The translations under genes and the position numbers were made by a program. Below, piece by piece: positions 1-8,410 of a DNA stretch of 64,000 nt (positions within the stretch are counted from its first letter, which is position 1; every line of letters starts with the position of its first letter). This stretch comes from Cellulomonas fimi. GTDB lineage: Bacteria > Actinomycetota > Actinomycetes > Actinomycetales > Cellulomonadaceae. The DNA lies in NCBI RefSeq assembly GCF_028583725.1, contig NZ_CP110680.1, positions 3,534,001-3,598,000 of the forward strand. Reading direction: 5' to 3'. Below the pieces are notes generated by a model. The model made no database searches. It was not told where the DNA came from and saw only the letters and a list, made by a program, of their open reading frames with translations.

Positions 1-776
1 GCCCGCGCGCGCACCTCGTCGGTCAGCAGGATCTCCCGGCACGGCGGCGCCCACAGCCCGTGCTGCGCGACCTCCAGGGACCGCTGGTCCGCGACCGAGA
101 ACCAGCGGATCTCCTCGACGTCCTCGCCCCAGAGCTCGATGCGCAGCGGGTGGTCGTCGGTCGGCGGGAACACGTCGAGGATGCCGCCGCGCACCGCGAA
201 CTCGCCGCGCTTCTCGACCATGTCGACGCGCTGGTAGGCCGCGCCCACGAGCCGCTCGGTGAGGTCGTCGAGGTCGACGCGGTCCCCGACGGACACCGCG
301 ACGGGCTCGAGCTCGCCGAGCCCCTCGACGACCGGCTGGAGCAGCGCGCGCACCGGCAGCACGAGCACGCGCACCGGGCCGGTCGGGCCGTCCGCGGTCG
401 GGTGCGCGAGGCGGCGGAACACGGCGAGCCGCCGGGCGACGGTGTCCGAGCGCGGCGACAGGCGCTCGTGCGGCAGCGTCTCCCACGCGGGCAGCACGGC
501 CACCGCGTCGTCGGGCAGGTAGCAGCGCAGCGCCGCTGCGAGCTCGTCCGCGTCCCGGCCCGTCGCGGTCACGACGACGAGCGGACGCCCCTTCGCGCCA
601 CGGCCGCCCGACCCGTCACCCGCGGTGGCGTGCACGCCCGCGAGCGCCGCGAGCAGGGGCGGCCGGATGCCGGCCGGGCCGACGACGTCGAGCTCGCCCC
701 GCGCGGGGACGAGCGAGACGGCCTCCGCGAGCGCGGGGTCGTCGAGGAGCGCGGGCAGCAGGCCGGTGAGGTCCAT
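1..776 (-). CDS. mfd: Transcription-repair coupling factor Mfd, N-terminal part (cut by window edge)
   Basis: Mfd is the DNA translocase that releases RNA polymerase stalled at DNA damage and recruits UvrA. Only about 258 N-terminal residues are present; the frame stays open to base 1, so the gene continues beyond the left edge. The start is the ATG at 776, giving MDLTGLLPALLDDPALAEAV. The visible part matches the UvrB-like N-terminal domains: VVVTATGRDADELAAAL near residues 70-86, then ETLPHERLSPRSDTVARRL, and the UvrA-contact type stretch RVDMVEKRGEFAVRGGILDV. The gene lies downstream of the tagD-like gene on the same strand, with a strong hairpin in between, so it is probably transcribed separately. 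In many actinobacteria mfd sits next to pth/rplY; here a 30 kb surface-polysaccharide locus lies between them. Confidence 0.9.
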   Translation of the reverse strand, partial: MDLTGLLPALLDDPALAEAVSLVPARGELDVVGPAGIRPPLLAALAGVHATAGDGSGGRGAKGRPLVVVTATGRDADELAAALRCYLPDDAVAVLPAWETLPHERLSPRSDTVARRLAVFRRLAHPTADGPTGPVRVLVLPVRALLQPVVEGLGELEPVAVSVGDRVDLDDLTERLVGAAYQRVDMVEKRGEFAVRGGILDVFPPTDDHPLRIELWGEDVEEIRWFSVADQRSLEVAQHGLWAPPCREILLTDEVRAR

Positions 777-836
777 GGTTCCTTCGCGGAGGGCTCGACG
801 GAGCGCTGGCGACCGGGTCCGGGCACAGCACGAACG

Positions 837-860
837 CCCCGGATCCGTGGGGATCCGGGG
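837..860 (-). terminator. Hairpin terminator after the tagD-like gene
   Basis: CCCCGGATCC at 837-846 and GGATCCGGGG at 851-860 form a perfect 10-bp stem with a 4-base loop. It lies between the stop of the cytidylyltransferase-like gene at 909 and the start of mfd at 776. There is no clear U-tract, which is usual for terminators in very GC-rich actinobacteria. Confidence 0.55.
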
Positions 861-908
861 TGCACGACGAGTCTACGAGCCCCCGCCGACACCGCCCGCG
901 GGAGGGCG

Positions 909-1361
909 TCAGCCGACCTCGGACGCGACGAGCTCCTCCGGGCCGTCGATCGCCGCGAGCGCGCGCCGCAGCGCCGTGCTCGACGTGTGCACGGTGTACG
1001 GGAAGTAGATGACCTCGACGCCGACGGCCGCGAAGTCGCGCTCGAGCCGGTCACCCTTCGGGGTGCCGCGCCAGTCGTCGCCCTTGAAGATCACGTCGAA
1101 CCCGACGCTGCGCCAGGTCTCGACCTTGTCGGGCTGGACCTCGGCGACGACCTCGTCGACGTACGAGATGTGCCGCAGGATCTCCATGCGCTCGGCCAGC
1201 GGGATGATCGGCCGGCGACCCTTGGTCAGCTCGAGCACCTCGTCCGCGACCACGCCGGCGATGAGGTAGTCGCAGCGCCGCTTCGCGTGCCGGAGGATGT
1301 TGAGGTGTCCCACGTGGAACAGGTCGTACGCGCCGGGCGCGTACCCCACGATGCGTGCCAT
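909..1361 (-). CDS. Glycerol-3-phosphate cytidylyltransferase-like protein (TagD family)
   Basis: A 150-residue cytosolic nucleotidyltransferase of the cytidylyltransferase-like fold, expected to join CTP and an alditol phosphate such as glycerol 3-phosphate. The signature HxGH is HVGH at residues 16-19. The TagD-like stretch FKGDDWRGTPKGDRLERDF follows, and HTSSTALRR stands where the family has RTEGISTT. The length is close to that of TagD. The ATG at 1361 was chosen because AGGAGGG lies just upstream and the conserved domain begins immediately; a longer frame to 1439 would add an unconserved tail. It stands at the edge of the EPS locus, which also carries a CDP-alcohol phosphatidyltransferase (18874-19674), so the two may supply and use a CDP-alditol for polymer decoration. 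The exact substrate cannot be read from sequence. Confidence 0.8.
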   Translation of the reverse strand: MARIVGYAPGAYDLFHVGHLNILRHAKRRCDYLIAGVVADEVLELTKGRRPIIPLAERMEILRHISYVDEVVAEVQPDKVETWRSVGFDVIFKGDDWRGTPKGDRLERDFAAVGVEVIYFPYTVHTSSTALRRALAAIDGPEELVASEVG

Positions 1362-1770
1362 GCAACACCCTCCTGCTGACGAGACGGACCACGGGCCCGC
1401 GCCGTCGAGGACCTCCTGTCGCGGGCTGCACTGCCGCAACCCGACCAGGCGACTGTAGAGGGAATCCCCCCAACCCGGACATAGCGCACCCTCGACGTCA
1501 CCCTCCCGAACCGTTTTTCACCCACTTGTCCGGCTCACGACCACGATCGGGGTCCTGCGGCTCGGCGATCGGGTGGACCTGCGGCGTCACGGTGGGCCGA
1601 CCGGGCGAAAACCACCGAGGTTTCACATTTCGCCCACACCGGCGCAGGGCTTTCCGGGGCAGGATCGTCGACAATCAAGAGCACTGACCAACGGTGGGGG
1701 GCAGCTCGGGCGACGCGATCCCCGGTGTACGTCCAGCGCGGGGGTGCACCGTCAGGAGAGGGGATCAGGC
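1362..1770. promoter_or_regulatory. Divergent intergenic region with a TTTTCACCC motif and an inverted repeat
   Basis: This 409-base stretch separates the divergent tagD-like and wzz-like genes and holds no plausible gene. It contains TTTTCACCC at 1515-1523, a 9-mer that recurs in three other intergenic regions of the EPS locus. It also contains the perfect inverted repeat GGGCGAAA (1603-1610) / TTTCGCCC (1628-1635) with 17 bases between the arms. A possible -10 element GACAAT lies at 1670-1675 on the plus strand. The region is more AT-rich than its neighbours, as expected for a promoter region. Which regulator binds here is unknown. Confidence 0.45.
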
Positions 1771-3513
1771 ATGGAGCCTGCGGAGTACCTCGCAGCGCTG
1801 CGCAAGCACTGGCTGCTCATCGGCGTGCTCGCTGCGCTCGGGTTCGCGGCCGGCTACGCCTACTCGACCACGCTCCCGTCGAGCTACCGCGCGACGTCCA
1901 GCGTGTACGTGACGGCGACCGGCACCAGCTCCCCCGGCGAGCTCGTCCAGGGCTCCACCTACGCGCTCAACCGCATCGAGAACTACGCGCAGCTCGCCAC
2001 CAAGCCGTACGTGCTCGACCCCGTCATCGACGAGCTCGGCCTCGACACGACCGGACGCTCGCTCGCGAAGTCGGTGAACGTCTCCGCGCTGCTCAACGCC
2101 ACGATGCTCGAGATCTCCGTCGTGTCCGGCAACCCCGAGCGCTCCGCGGACATCGCCAACGCCGTCGCCCGGCAGCTGTCCGTCGCGGTCGAGGACCTCG
2201 AGGGCGACTCGGCCGAGGGCGAGCCGAACGTCCAGATCACGCTCGTCGGCGAGGCCGCGCCCCCGTCGTTCGCGTTCGCGCCGAACACCAAGCTCAACGC
2301 GGCGACCGGCATGGCGCTCGGCCTGGTCGCGGGCGTCGTGATCGCACTGGCCCGCACCCTGCTCGACACCCGCATCCGCTCGATGAAGGACCTGCGCCGG
2401 GTCACCGACACGCCCGTGCTGTCGTCGGTGCGGTGGGACCGCAAGAACCGCAAGAGCCCGCTGCTCATGCGGCGCGACCCGTTCGGCGACCAGGCGGAGG
2501 CGTTCCGACGGCTGCGGACCAACCTGCGCTTCCTCACCATCGCGGGCCCGAGCCGGTCGATCGTCGTCACGTCGTCGCTGCCGACCGAGGGCAAGTCGAC
2601 CGCCGCGATCAACCTCGCCATCGCGATGGCGGAGGGCAACCAGCGCATCCTGCTGATCGACGCCGACCTGCGGCGCCCGTCGGTGCACCGTTACCTCGGG
2701 ATCGAGGGCGCGGTCGGGCTCACGACGATCCTCATCGGCGAGGCGACCGCCGAGGACGTCATCCAGCCGTGGGGCGAGGGGTCGCTCGACGTGCTGCCCG
2801 CCGGGCAGATCCCGCCGAACCCCAGCGAGCTGCTCGACTCCCCCGCGATGGGCCGGCTCCTGCAGCGGCTCGCGCTGCGGTACGACGTGATCCTGCTCGA
2901 CTCCGCGCCGCTGCTGCCCGTGACCGACGCGGCGGTCCTGTCCCGGCTCACGGACGGCGCGCTCGTCGTCGTGGGCTGCCGGACCGTGCACCGCGCGCAG
3001 CTCTCCGACGCGCTCGCGTCGCTGCACGCCGTCGACGCGCGCGTGCTCGGCCTGCTGCTCAACCAGGTGTCCGCGAAGGCGTCGGGCTCGATCCTCACCT
3101 ACGGCTCCACGCCGCAGTCGACCGCCAGGGCGTGGTCCCTCGGGCAGCGCACGGGCCGCCGGCGCCCCGGGAAGCACGGCACGCCCCCGCCCGTCACGCC
3201 CCCGGCACCCGCCGGGTCGTCCGCGCCGGCCGAGGTGCCGCCCGGTCCGCCGGAGACGGGTGGTGCAGCCCCGGACGCGACGCCGCCCGCGCGGCCCGCT
3301 CCCGCCGGACCCGTCGCGCCGCCGGTCCCGACCAACGGCTCCCCCGTGCCCGTCCGCACGGGCGGTGGCCCCGCCGCGACGAACGGCGCGCGCCCCACCG
3401 TGCCGGACGAGGCCCTGCTGCCCGGGCGTGAGCTCGCCGGGCTCGACGACCTGGAGCTGCCGGCCCCGCGCCCGATGGTGCAGGAGCGCGGCGCGCACGC
3501 CTCCTGGCTGTGA
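1771..3513 (+). CDS. Wzz-type chain-length regulator fused to a BY-kinase ATPase domain
   Basis: A 580-residue membrane protein controlling polymer length and export in Wzx/Wzy systems. The N-terminal Wzz part has a membrane segment at about residues 15-33 and a second at about 178-197 (GMALGLVAGVVIALARTLL). The cytosolic BY-kinase (CpsD/CapB-like) domain follows, with Walker A PTEGKST at 271-277, the A' motif LLIDADLRRP near 294-303 and Walker B VILLD near 373-378. The start is the ATG at 1771 after AGGAGAGG; a longer open frame begins at 1573 but adds no conserved sequence. Unusually, the roughly 130-residue C-terminal tail is rich in Pro, Ala and Gly and lacks the tyrosine cluster that classical BY-kinases autophosphorylate; I see one Tyr (LTYGS) near its beginning. 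It is first in a plus-strand operon with the polymerase and two glycosyltransferases. Confidence 0.88.
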   Translation: MEPAEYLAALRKHWLLIGVLAALGFAAGYAYSTTLPSSYRATSSVYVTATGTSSPGELVQGSTYALNRIENYAQLATKPYVLDPVIDELGLDTTGRSLAKSVNVSALLNATMLEISVVSGNPERSADIANAVARQLSVAVEDLEGDSAEGEPNVQITLVGEAAPPSFAFAPNTKLNAATGMALGLVAGVVIALARTLLDTRIRSMKDLRRVTDTPVLSSVRWDRKNRKSPLLMRRDPFGDQAEAFRRLRTNLRFLTIAGPSRSIVVTSSLPTEGKSTAAINLAIAMAEGNQRILLIDADLRRPSVHRYLGIEGAVGLTTILIGEATAEDVIQPWGEGSLDVLPAGQIPPNPSELLDSPAMGRLLQRLALRYDVILLDSAPLLPVTDAAVLSRLTDGALVVVGCRTVHRAQLSDALASLHAVDARVLGLLLNQVSAKASGSILTYGSTPQSTARAWSLGQRTGRRRPGKHGTPPPVTPPAPAGSSAPAEVPPGPPETGGAAPDATPPARPAPAGPVAPPVPTNGSPVPVRTGGGPAATNGARPTVPDEALLPGRELAGLDDLELPAPRPMVQERGAHASWL

Positions 3514-3520
3514 GGGCGTC

Positions 3521-4852
3521 GTGATCAGCCCCGCCGTGCAGGACGTCGGGCACGCACCGCGCGCCGTCCCGACCGGCTCCCACGCGCCGGCGCCGCTGCC
3601 GGTCCCGCGCCGCTCCACGCGGTACGTCGCGATGGCGGCGGTCGCGCTCGTCGCGCTCAACTACCAGCTCGTCGACGCCTTCACGACCGCGATCGTCGTG
3701 CCGCTCGCGCTCGTCCCGGTGTGGTGGTCGGCGCCGCGGCGGTTCGTCGGCGCGCGCGGGCTGCTGCTGCTCGGTGCGCTCGCGCTCGCGTCGGGCGTGT
3801 GGCTGACGGCCGTGTCGTCCGGGTCGCATGCGATCAGCGCGGTCGTGCTGCGCGCCAACCTGCTGCTGGTGGTCGGCGCGTTCTGCGCGATCGGCCTGCT
3901 GCTGTGGGCGCGCACCGTGCTGCCGATGCGGACCGTCGCGCTGTCGGTCGCCGCCGGGCTCGTGCTGCGCATCGGGCTCGAGCCGATCAACCCGGCCAAC
4001 CCGTGGAAGTACAACTTCTCCTACGCCGTCACGGTCCTGGCGCTGGGCCTCGTCGTCCGCAAGCGCCCGCGGCCCGTCGAGATCGTCCTGCTGCTCGGGC
4101 TCGCCGCCGTCTGCATGCTGAACGACTCACGGTCGGCGTTCGCGACGCTCGTCCTGGCGGCGCTCCTCGTGGCGTACCAGCTGCGCCCGACGACGCTCGG
4201 CCGGCGGTCGAGCGCGCTCGCCACGATCGCGCTGTTCGCGGGCATCTCCGCGTGCGTCTACTCGGTGGGCACCACGCTGATCCTCGAGGGGTACCTCGGC
4301 GCGGAGACGCAGCAGCGGTCGCAGGAACAGGTCCAGACGTCGGGGTCGATCCTCCTCGGCGGCCGTCCCGAGTGGGGTGCGAGCCTCGCGCTGTTCGAGT
4401 CGCGGCCCATGGGGTACGGCGTCGGCGTCGTCGCGAACCTCGACGACATCCTCGTCGCGAAGTCCGGCATGGCCGCGCTCAACTACGACCCCGACAACGG
4501 CTACGTCGAGAACTACATGTTCGGCAGCGAGATCAAGCTGCACGCCGTGATCGCGGACCTGTGGTCCAACTTCGGCGTCCCGGGCCTCGTGCTCGGTGCG
4601 TGGATCCTCGGGCTGTCGGTATGGTCGATCGCGAGCGCCGCCGCCCGGCGTGTCGCGTCCGGCCTCGTGATCTACCTGACGTGCGTCATGCTCTGGAACT
4701 TCGCGTTCGGTCCCATCTACAGCTCGATGCCGATCATCGTGCTCGCGCTCGGCCTCCTGCTGCTGCCCCGCCCCGGCGTCGACGCGGGCGAGGCGACCCT
4801 CGACGACACCCCACCGGCCGCACCGGCCATCCCCTCCGGAGGGCGCGCATGA
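3521..4852 (+). CDS. Wzy/O-antigen ligase-like polysaccharide polymerase
   Basis: A 443-residue polytopic membrane protein with about ten hydrophobic segments. The large outside loop in the last third (about residues 240-345) is typical of Wzy_C/O-antigen ligase proteins. It is followed by ADLWSNFGVPGLVLGAWILG, which resembles the conserved post-loop helix of this family. Such proteins link lipid-carried repeat units into polymer outside the membrane. The GTG at 3521 is taken as start because it lies 7 bases after the upstream stop; an ATG at 3632 is possible but would trim the region before the first membrane helix. The final codons overlap the next glycosyltransferase start (ATGA at 4849-4852), so the genes are translationally coupled. 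Family sequences diverge strongly, so assignment as polymerase rather than ligase rests on the locus. Confidence 0.75.
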   Translation: MISPAVQDVGHAPRAVPTGSHAPAPLPVPRRSTRYVAMAAVALVALNYQLVDAFTTAIVVPLALVPVWWSAPRRFVGARGLLLLGALALASGVWLTAVSSGSHAISAVVLRANLLLVVGAFCAIGLLLWARTVLPMRTVALSVAAGLVLRIGLEPINPANPWKYNFSYAVTVLALGLVVRKRPRPVEIVLLLGLAAVCMLNDSRSAFATLVLAALLVAYQLRPTTLGRRSSALATIALFAGISACVYSVGTTLILEGYLGAETQQRSQEQVQTSGSILLGGRPEWGASLALFESRPMGYGVGVVANLDDILVAKSGMAALNYDPDNGYVENYMFGSEIKLHAVIADLWSNFGVPGLVLGAWILGLSVWSIASAAARRVASGLVIYLTCVMLWNFAFGPIYSSMPIIVLALGLLLLPRPGVDAGEATLDDTPPAAPAIPSGGRA

Positions 4853-5898
4853 CCGTCACGGTGCTCGAGTCGTTCCCGCGGCCGCGCCGCACGACCAACC
4901 CGTACCTCGCCCAGCTGCTCGTCGAGCTGCCGGACGACGTGCACGCGCTCACCTTCGACTGGCGCACCGCCCTGCTCGGCCGCTACGACGTCTTCCACGT
5001 GCACTGGCCCGAGAAGCTGCTGCGCGGCACGTCGCGGCTCAAGACGGCGGCCCGGTTCGCGACCACGACGGCGCTGCTCGCCCGCCTCGCGCTGACCCGC
5101 ACGGCCGTCGTGCGCACGCTGCACAACGTCGAGCCGCACGAGTCCGGCAGCGCGCTCGAACGGTGGGTGCTGCGCCTCGTCGACCGCCGCACGACCGTGT
5201 TCGTCCGCCTCAACGGGACGACGCCGCTGCCCGCGGACGCCCGGCCCGGCACGCCGCTGGTGACCGTGCCGCACCCGCACTACCGCGACTGGTACGCCGC
5301 GCACCCGCGCGGCGACGCCCGGCCCGGGCGCGTGCTGTTCTTCGGGCTCGTCCGCCCCTACAAGGGCGTCGAGGAGCTGATCGAGGCCTTCCGTGCGACC
5401 CCCGGCGACGACCTGGAGCTGCGCGTCGTCGGCAGCCCCGAGAGCGACGAGCTGCGGGCGACCGTCGAGGCCCTCGCCGCCCCCGACCCGCGCGTCGGGC
5501 TGCGGCTCGCGTACGTCGACGACGACGTGCTGGCCGCCGAGGTGTCCGCCGCGTCGCTCGTCGTGCTGCCCTACCGGCGCCTGCACAACTCCGGCGCGGC
5601 GCTGCTCGCGCTGTCGCTCGACCGGCCCGTCCTCGTCCCCGCGGGGCCCACGTCCGCCGAGCTCGCCGCCGAGGTCGGCAGCGCCTGGGTCGCGACGTTC
5701 ACCGGGTCCGTCACCCCCGCCGACCTGCGGGCCGCCCTCGACCGGGCCGCCGCGCTCGACCTCGGCCGCGACCGACCGGACCTCACGGCGCGCGACTGGT
5801 CCGCGGTCGGCGCCGGGCACGCCGCGGTGTTCCACGACGCCGTCGCGCTCGCGCACGGGCGGCCCGCCGCACAGCTCGTCGACCAGGACGTGTCGTGA
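4849..5898 (+). CDS. GT4/GT1-type glycosyltransferase
   Basis: A 349-residue cytosolic, membrane-associated glycosyltransferase of the GT-B fold. The N-terminal domain carries DVFHVHWPEKLLRG, a pattern seen in mannosyl/glucuronosyl-type GT4 enzymes. The C-terminal nucleotide-sugar domain begins with RVLFFGLVRPYKGVEELIEAF, the usual FxGxxxxxKG motif, and SLVVLPYRRLHNSGAALLAL replaces the E-x7-E region. The start ATG at 4849 overlaps the stop of the polymerase gene and has a CCGGAGGG ribosome site. Donor and acceptor sugars are not predictable from this sequence. Position in the wzz-wzy operon supports a role in building the EPS repeat unit. Confidence 0.8.
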   Translation: MTVTVLESFPRPRRTTNPYLAQLLVELPDDVHALTFDWRTALLGRYDVFHVHWPEKLLRGTSRLKTAARFATTTALLARLALTRTAVVRTLHNVEPHESGSALERWVLRLVDRRTTVFVRLNGTTPLPADARPGTPLVTVPHPHYRDWYAAHPRGDARPGRVLFFGLVRPYKGVEELIEAFRATPGDDLELRVVGSPESDELRATVEALAAPDPRVGLRLAYVDDDVLAAEVSAASLVVLPYRRLHNSGAALLALSLDRPVLVPAGPTSAELAAEVGSAWVATFTGSVTPADLRAALDRAAALDLGRDRPDLTARDWSAVGAGHAAVFHDAVALAHGRPAAQLVDQDVS

Positions 5899-5989
5899 CC
5901 GCGCGCGCGGTCCCCGTCCGCGCACCCCGTCGTCCCGCTCGCGCCACCGGCGCGCCGCGTCCCGTCGTGCCGCACCCGAAGGAGCCCCG

Positions 5990-7039
5990 ATGACCGCCAC
6001 CCCGGTCACCGCGACGCGCACCGCCGTCGAGGTCGTCTTCCGTGCCGAGCGCGACGTGGCGTCGTGGGAGGCCCGGCACGCGCGCGGCGAGGTCCCCGGA
6101 CGCTGGCCGTACGGGCTGGACCTCCTCGCGCGCACAGGCGCGACCGTCACGACCGCGAACCTGCCCGAGCCGACGCGCGCCGACCGGGTGCGCGCGCTGC
6201 TGCGGTCCGCGGTCCCGCACCCCGGGCGCAGCCGCCACGACGTCGGCATCGCGTGGGACGAGAACCTCGCGCGCCGCATGCTCGTGCTGTCGCCGCACGC
6301 CCGCATGTACGCGGGTGCGATCTGGCTGACCGACGCGCTCGAGATCGACCCGTCGTCGGAGCGCGTGCGCGGCGCACTCGACGTGCTGCGTCGCATGGAC
6401 GGCGTCTTCGTCAACAGCAGCGCCCAGGTCGAGCCGCTGCAGGCCGCGCTCGGCCGGTCCGGGCCGCCGGTGTCGTTCTTCACGTTCGGCGTCGACCACG
6501 AGTTCTTCTCCGCGCAGCCGCCCGCACCCGCGCCGCTCGTCGTGAGCGTCGGCGGCGACCGCGACCGCGACCCCACGACCCTGTTCGCCGCGCTGTCGCG
6601 CGTGCACGAGGCACGGCCCGACGTCGAGATCGTCGTGCAGAACGCGTCCGACGTGCCCGCGCCCCCGGGCGTCACGAAGGTGCCGCGGCTGTCGCACACC
6701 GAGCTGCGCGACCTGTACGCGCGCGCGAGCGTCGTCGCGATCGCGACGCGCCCGAACCTGCACATGTCCGGGCTCACCGTGAGCCTCGAGTCGATGGCGA
6801 CCGCCCGGCCCGTCGTCCTCACCGCGACGCCCGGCCACGAGGACTACCACCGCGACGGCGAGACCGCGCTGCTCGTCGAGCCGCAGGAGCCGACCGACCT
6901 CGCCGACCGCGTGCTCGACCTGCTCGACGACCCCGACGCAGCGATCGCCCTCGGTCAGCGCGCGCGGCAGGCAGTCGAGGACCGCTTCACGTCCGCGCAC
7001 CTCGTCGACGGCATGGCCCGCGCGGTCGGGCTCGTCTGA
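5990..7039 (+). CDS. Glycosyltransferase, GT-B fold (GT4-like)
   Basis: A 349-residue enzyme expected to add one sugar to the lipid-linked repeat unit. The C-terminal donor domain is the best-conserved part: VVSVGGDRDRDPTTLFAAL, then RLSHTELRDLYARASVVAIA, and HMSGLTVSLESMATARPVVL, which contains the glutamate of the EX7E region (SLESMATARPVV). The start ATG at 5990 is preceded by AAGGAG at 5979-5984. A 91-base gap separates it from the previous glycosyltransferase. It ends six bases before the convergent stop of the flippase gene. The sugar specificity is unknown. Confidence 0.8.
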   Translation: MTATPVTATRTAVEVVFRAERDVASWEARHARGEVPGRWPYGLDLLARTGATVTTANLPEPTRADRVRALLRSAVPHPGRSRHDVGIAWDENLARRMLVLSPHARMYAGAIWLTDALEIDPSSERVRGALDVLRRMDGVFVNSSAQVEPLQAALGRSGPPVSFFTFGVDHEFFSAQPPAPAPLVVSVGGDRDRDPTTLFAALSRVHEARPDVEIVVQNASDVPAPPGVTKVPRLSHTELRDLYARASVVAIATRPNLHMSGLTVSLESMATARPVVLTATPGHEDYHRDGETALLVEPQEPTDLADRVLDLLDDPDAAIALGQRARQAVEDRFTSAHLVDGMARAVGLV

Positions 7040-7045
7040 CGCGCC

Positions 7046-8410
7046 TCAGCGGCGGGGGCGGAGGCGGCGGGTGACGCCGCCGACGAGGGTGCCGGCGTAG
7101 CCGCGCAGGATCGTCAGGTCGGTGCGGCGGACGCCGTAGAACGACAGCATCGAGACGCCGAAGAGGCGCTTGAGGAACCACTGGTTCAGGCCGGACGAGA
7201 CGACGTAGCCGAGCAGCGTCGCCCACGCCGCACCCATCGCACCGTACGTCGGGACGAGCAGGACCAGCAGGCCGATGTTGAGGACGCACGCGATCACGAG
7301 CGCGATGCTGCGCAGACCCGGCCGGCCGCGCGCCGAGAGGCCGGCACCCGCGATCGACCCCGGCGTGCTGATGACGACCGCGACGAGCAGCAGCCACGCG
7401 ATCGGCACCGCGGGCGCGAACTCCTGCCCGAACAGCAGCGGCAGCCACCAGATCATCGTGCCGCCCAGGACGAGCGCGACGACCGTGCAGATGAGCGTCG
7501 AGATGCGCGCGGCGGCCGCGAGACGCGCGTCCTCGCTGCGGCTCGCGTCGGTCACGAACGTCACGTCGCGCACAGCGCGGTGGATGACCAGCGGCAGCTC
7601 GCTGACGTTGACGGCGACGACGTACAGTCCGAGCTCGTAGGCGCTGCTCAGCGGGGTCATGATCGTCTGGTCGACGCGGGACAGCAGGATCCCGGAGATC
7701 GTGCCGATCCACAGCCGCAGGCCGTAGCCGGTGAGGGCACGCGTCGAGGCGAGGCCGTCGGTGTCGGGCTCGGCGGGCGGCAGACGTCGCGGCAGCGTCA
7801 GGTAGGCGAGCGCGCCCATCACGGGCATGACGGCGAGCACGACGGTCGCCGTGAACGGCGTGAGGTGGTCGGTCAGCCAGAGCGGGACGAGCACCAGGAG
7901 CCGCAGGCCGGACGCGAGCACCTTCTCCCACGCGACCATCGCCCAGCGCTGGAGCCCCGACGCGATGCCGCGCAGGACGCCGAGCAGGAGCGTCGGCAGC
8001 ACCGCGAGCGACGCGACCGCCATGAGCTTCTGGATCTCCAGGTCGCCGCCCGACAGCCACTCGCGCGCCGCGAACACCGCCCCGGTCGCGAGCAGGCCCG
8101 CGAGCACCACGATGAGCGCGCCGTTGCGGGCCGCGACCCGGACCAGGCGCGGGTGCCGCGCGACCGCGTAGGACACGGCCTCCGGCACGCCGAACGTCAT
8201 GAGGGCGATCGCGAGGCCGAGCGGGGCCGTCGCGGCGGCGACCGCACCGCGGCCGTCGACCCCCAGCGACTGCGCGAGGATCGGGCCGCTCGCGAGCGCG
8301 ACCACGGGCGGGAACAGGTTCCCGACCAGCGTGATCGTCATGCTGCGGGCGGTGCCGCCCTTCGCCGTCGTGCGGTCCTCCACCGCTGGCCCCCCGGTCT
8401 TTCGGGTCAC
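7046..8410 (-). CDS. Wzx-type lipid-linked oligosaccharide flippase (MOP superfamily)
   Basis: A 454-residue membrane protein with about twelve to fourteen predicted helices, beginning SMTITLVGNLFPPVVALASG and continuing with the paired helices typical of polysaccharide biosynthesis MATE/MOP exporters. It should move undecaprenyl-diphosphate-linked repeat units across the membrane. The GTG at 8410 is taken as start because it overlaps the stop of the upstream glycosyltransferase (GTGA), implying translational coupling. The longer open frame above it belongs to other genes. It is last in the minus-strand group PKD protein - GT2 - Wzx. It and the polymerase are the only such pair in the locus, which supports a Wzx/Wzy-dependent pathway. 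Confidence 0.85.
   Translation of the reverse strand: MTRKTGGPAVEDRTTAKGGTARSMTITLVGNLFPPVVALASGPILAQSLGVDGRGAVAAATAPLGLAIALMTFGVPEAVSYAVARHPRLVRVAARNGALIVVLAGLLATGAVFAAREWLSGGDLEIQKLMAVASLAVLPTLLLGVLRGIASGLQRWAMVAWEKVLASGLRLLVLVPLWLTDHLTPFTATVVLAVMPVMGALAYLTLPRRLPPAEPDTDGLASTRALTGYGLRLWIGTISGILLSRVDQTIMTPLSSAYELGLYVVAVNVSELPLVIHRAVRDVTFVTDASRSEDARLAAAARISTLICTVVALVLGGTMIWWLPLLFGQEFAPAVPIAWLLLVAVVISTPGSIAGAGLSARGRPGLRSIALVIACVLNIGLLVLLVPTYGAMGAAWATLLGYVVSSGLNQWFLKRLFGVSMLSFYGVRRTDLTILRGYAGTLVGGVTRRLRPRR

Noticed and set aside
60..1379. 439-residue plus-strand open frame over mfd and the tagD-like gene
   Set aside because: It is an Arg/Ala/Asp-rich shadow of conserved minus-strand genes, with no domain and no ribosome site.
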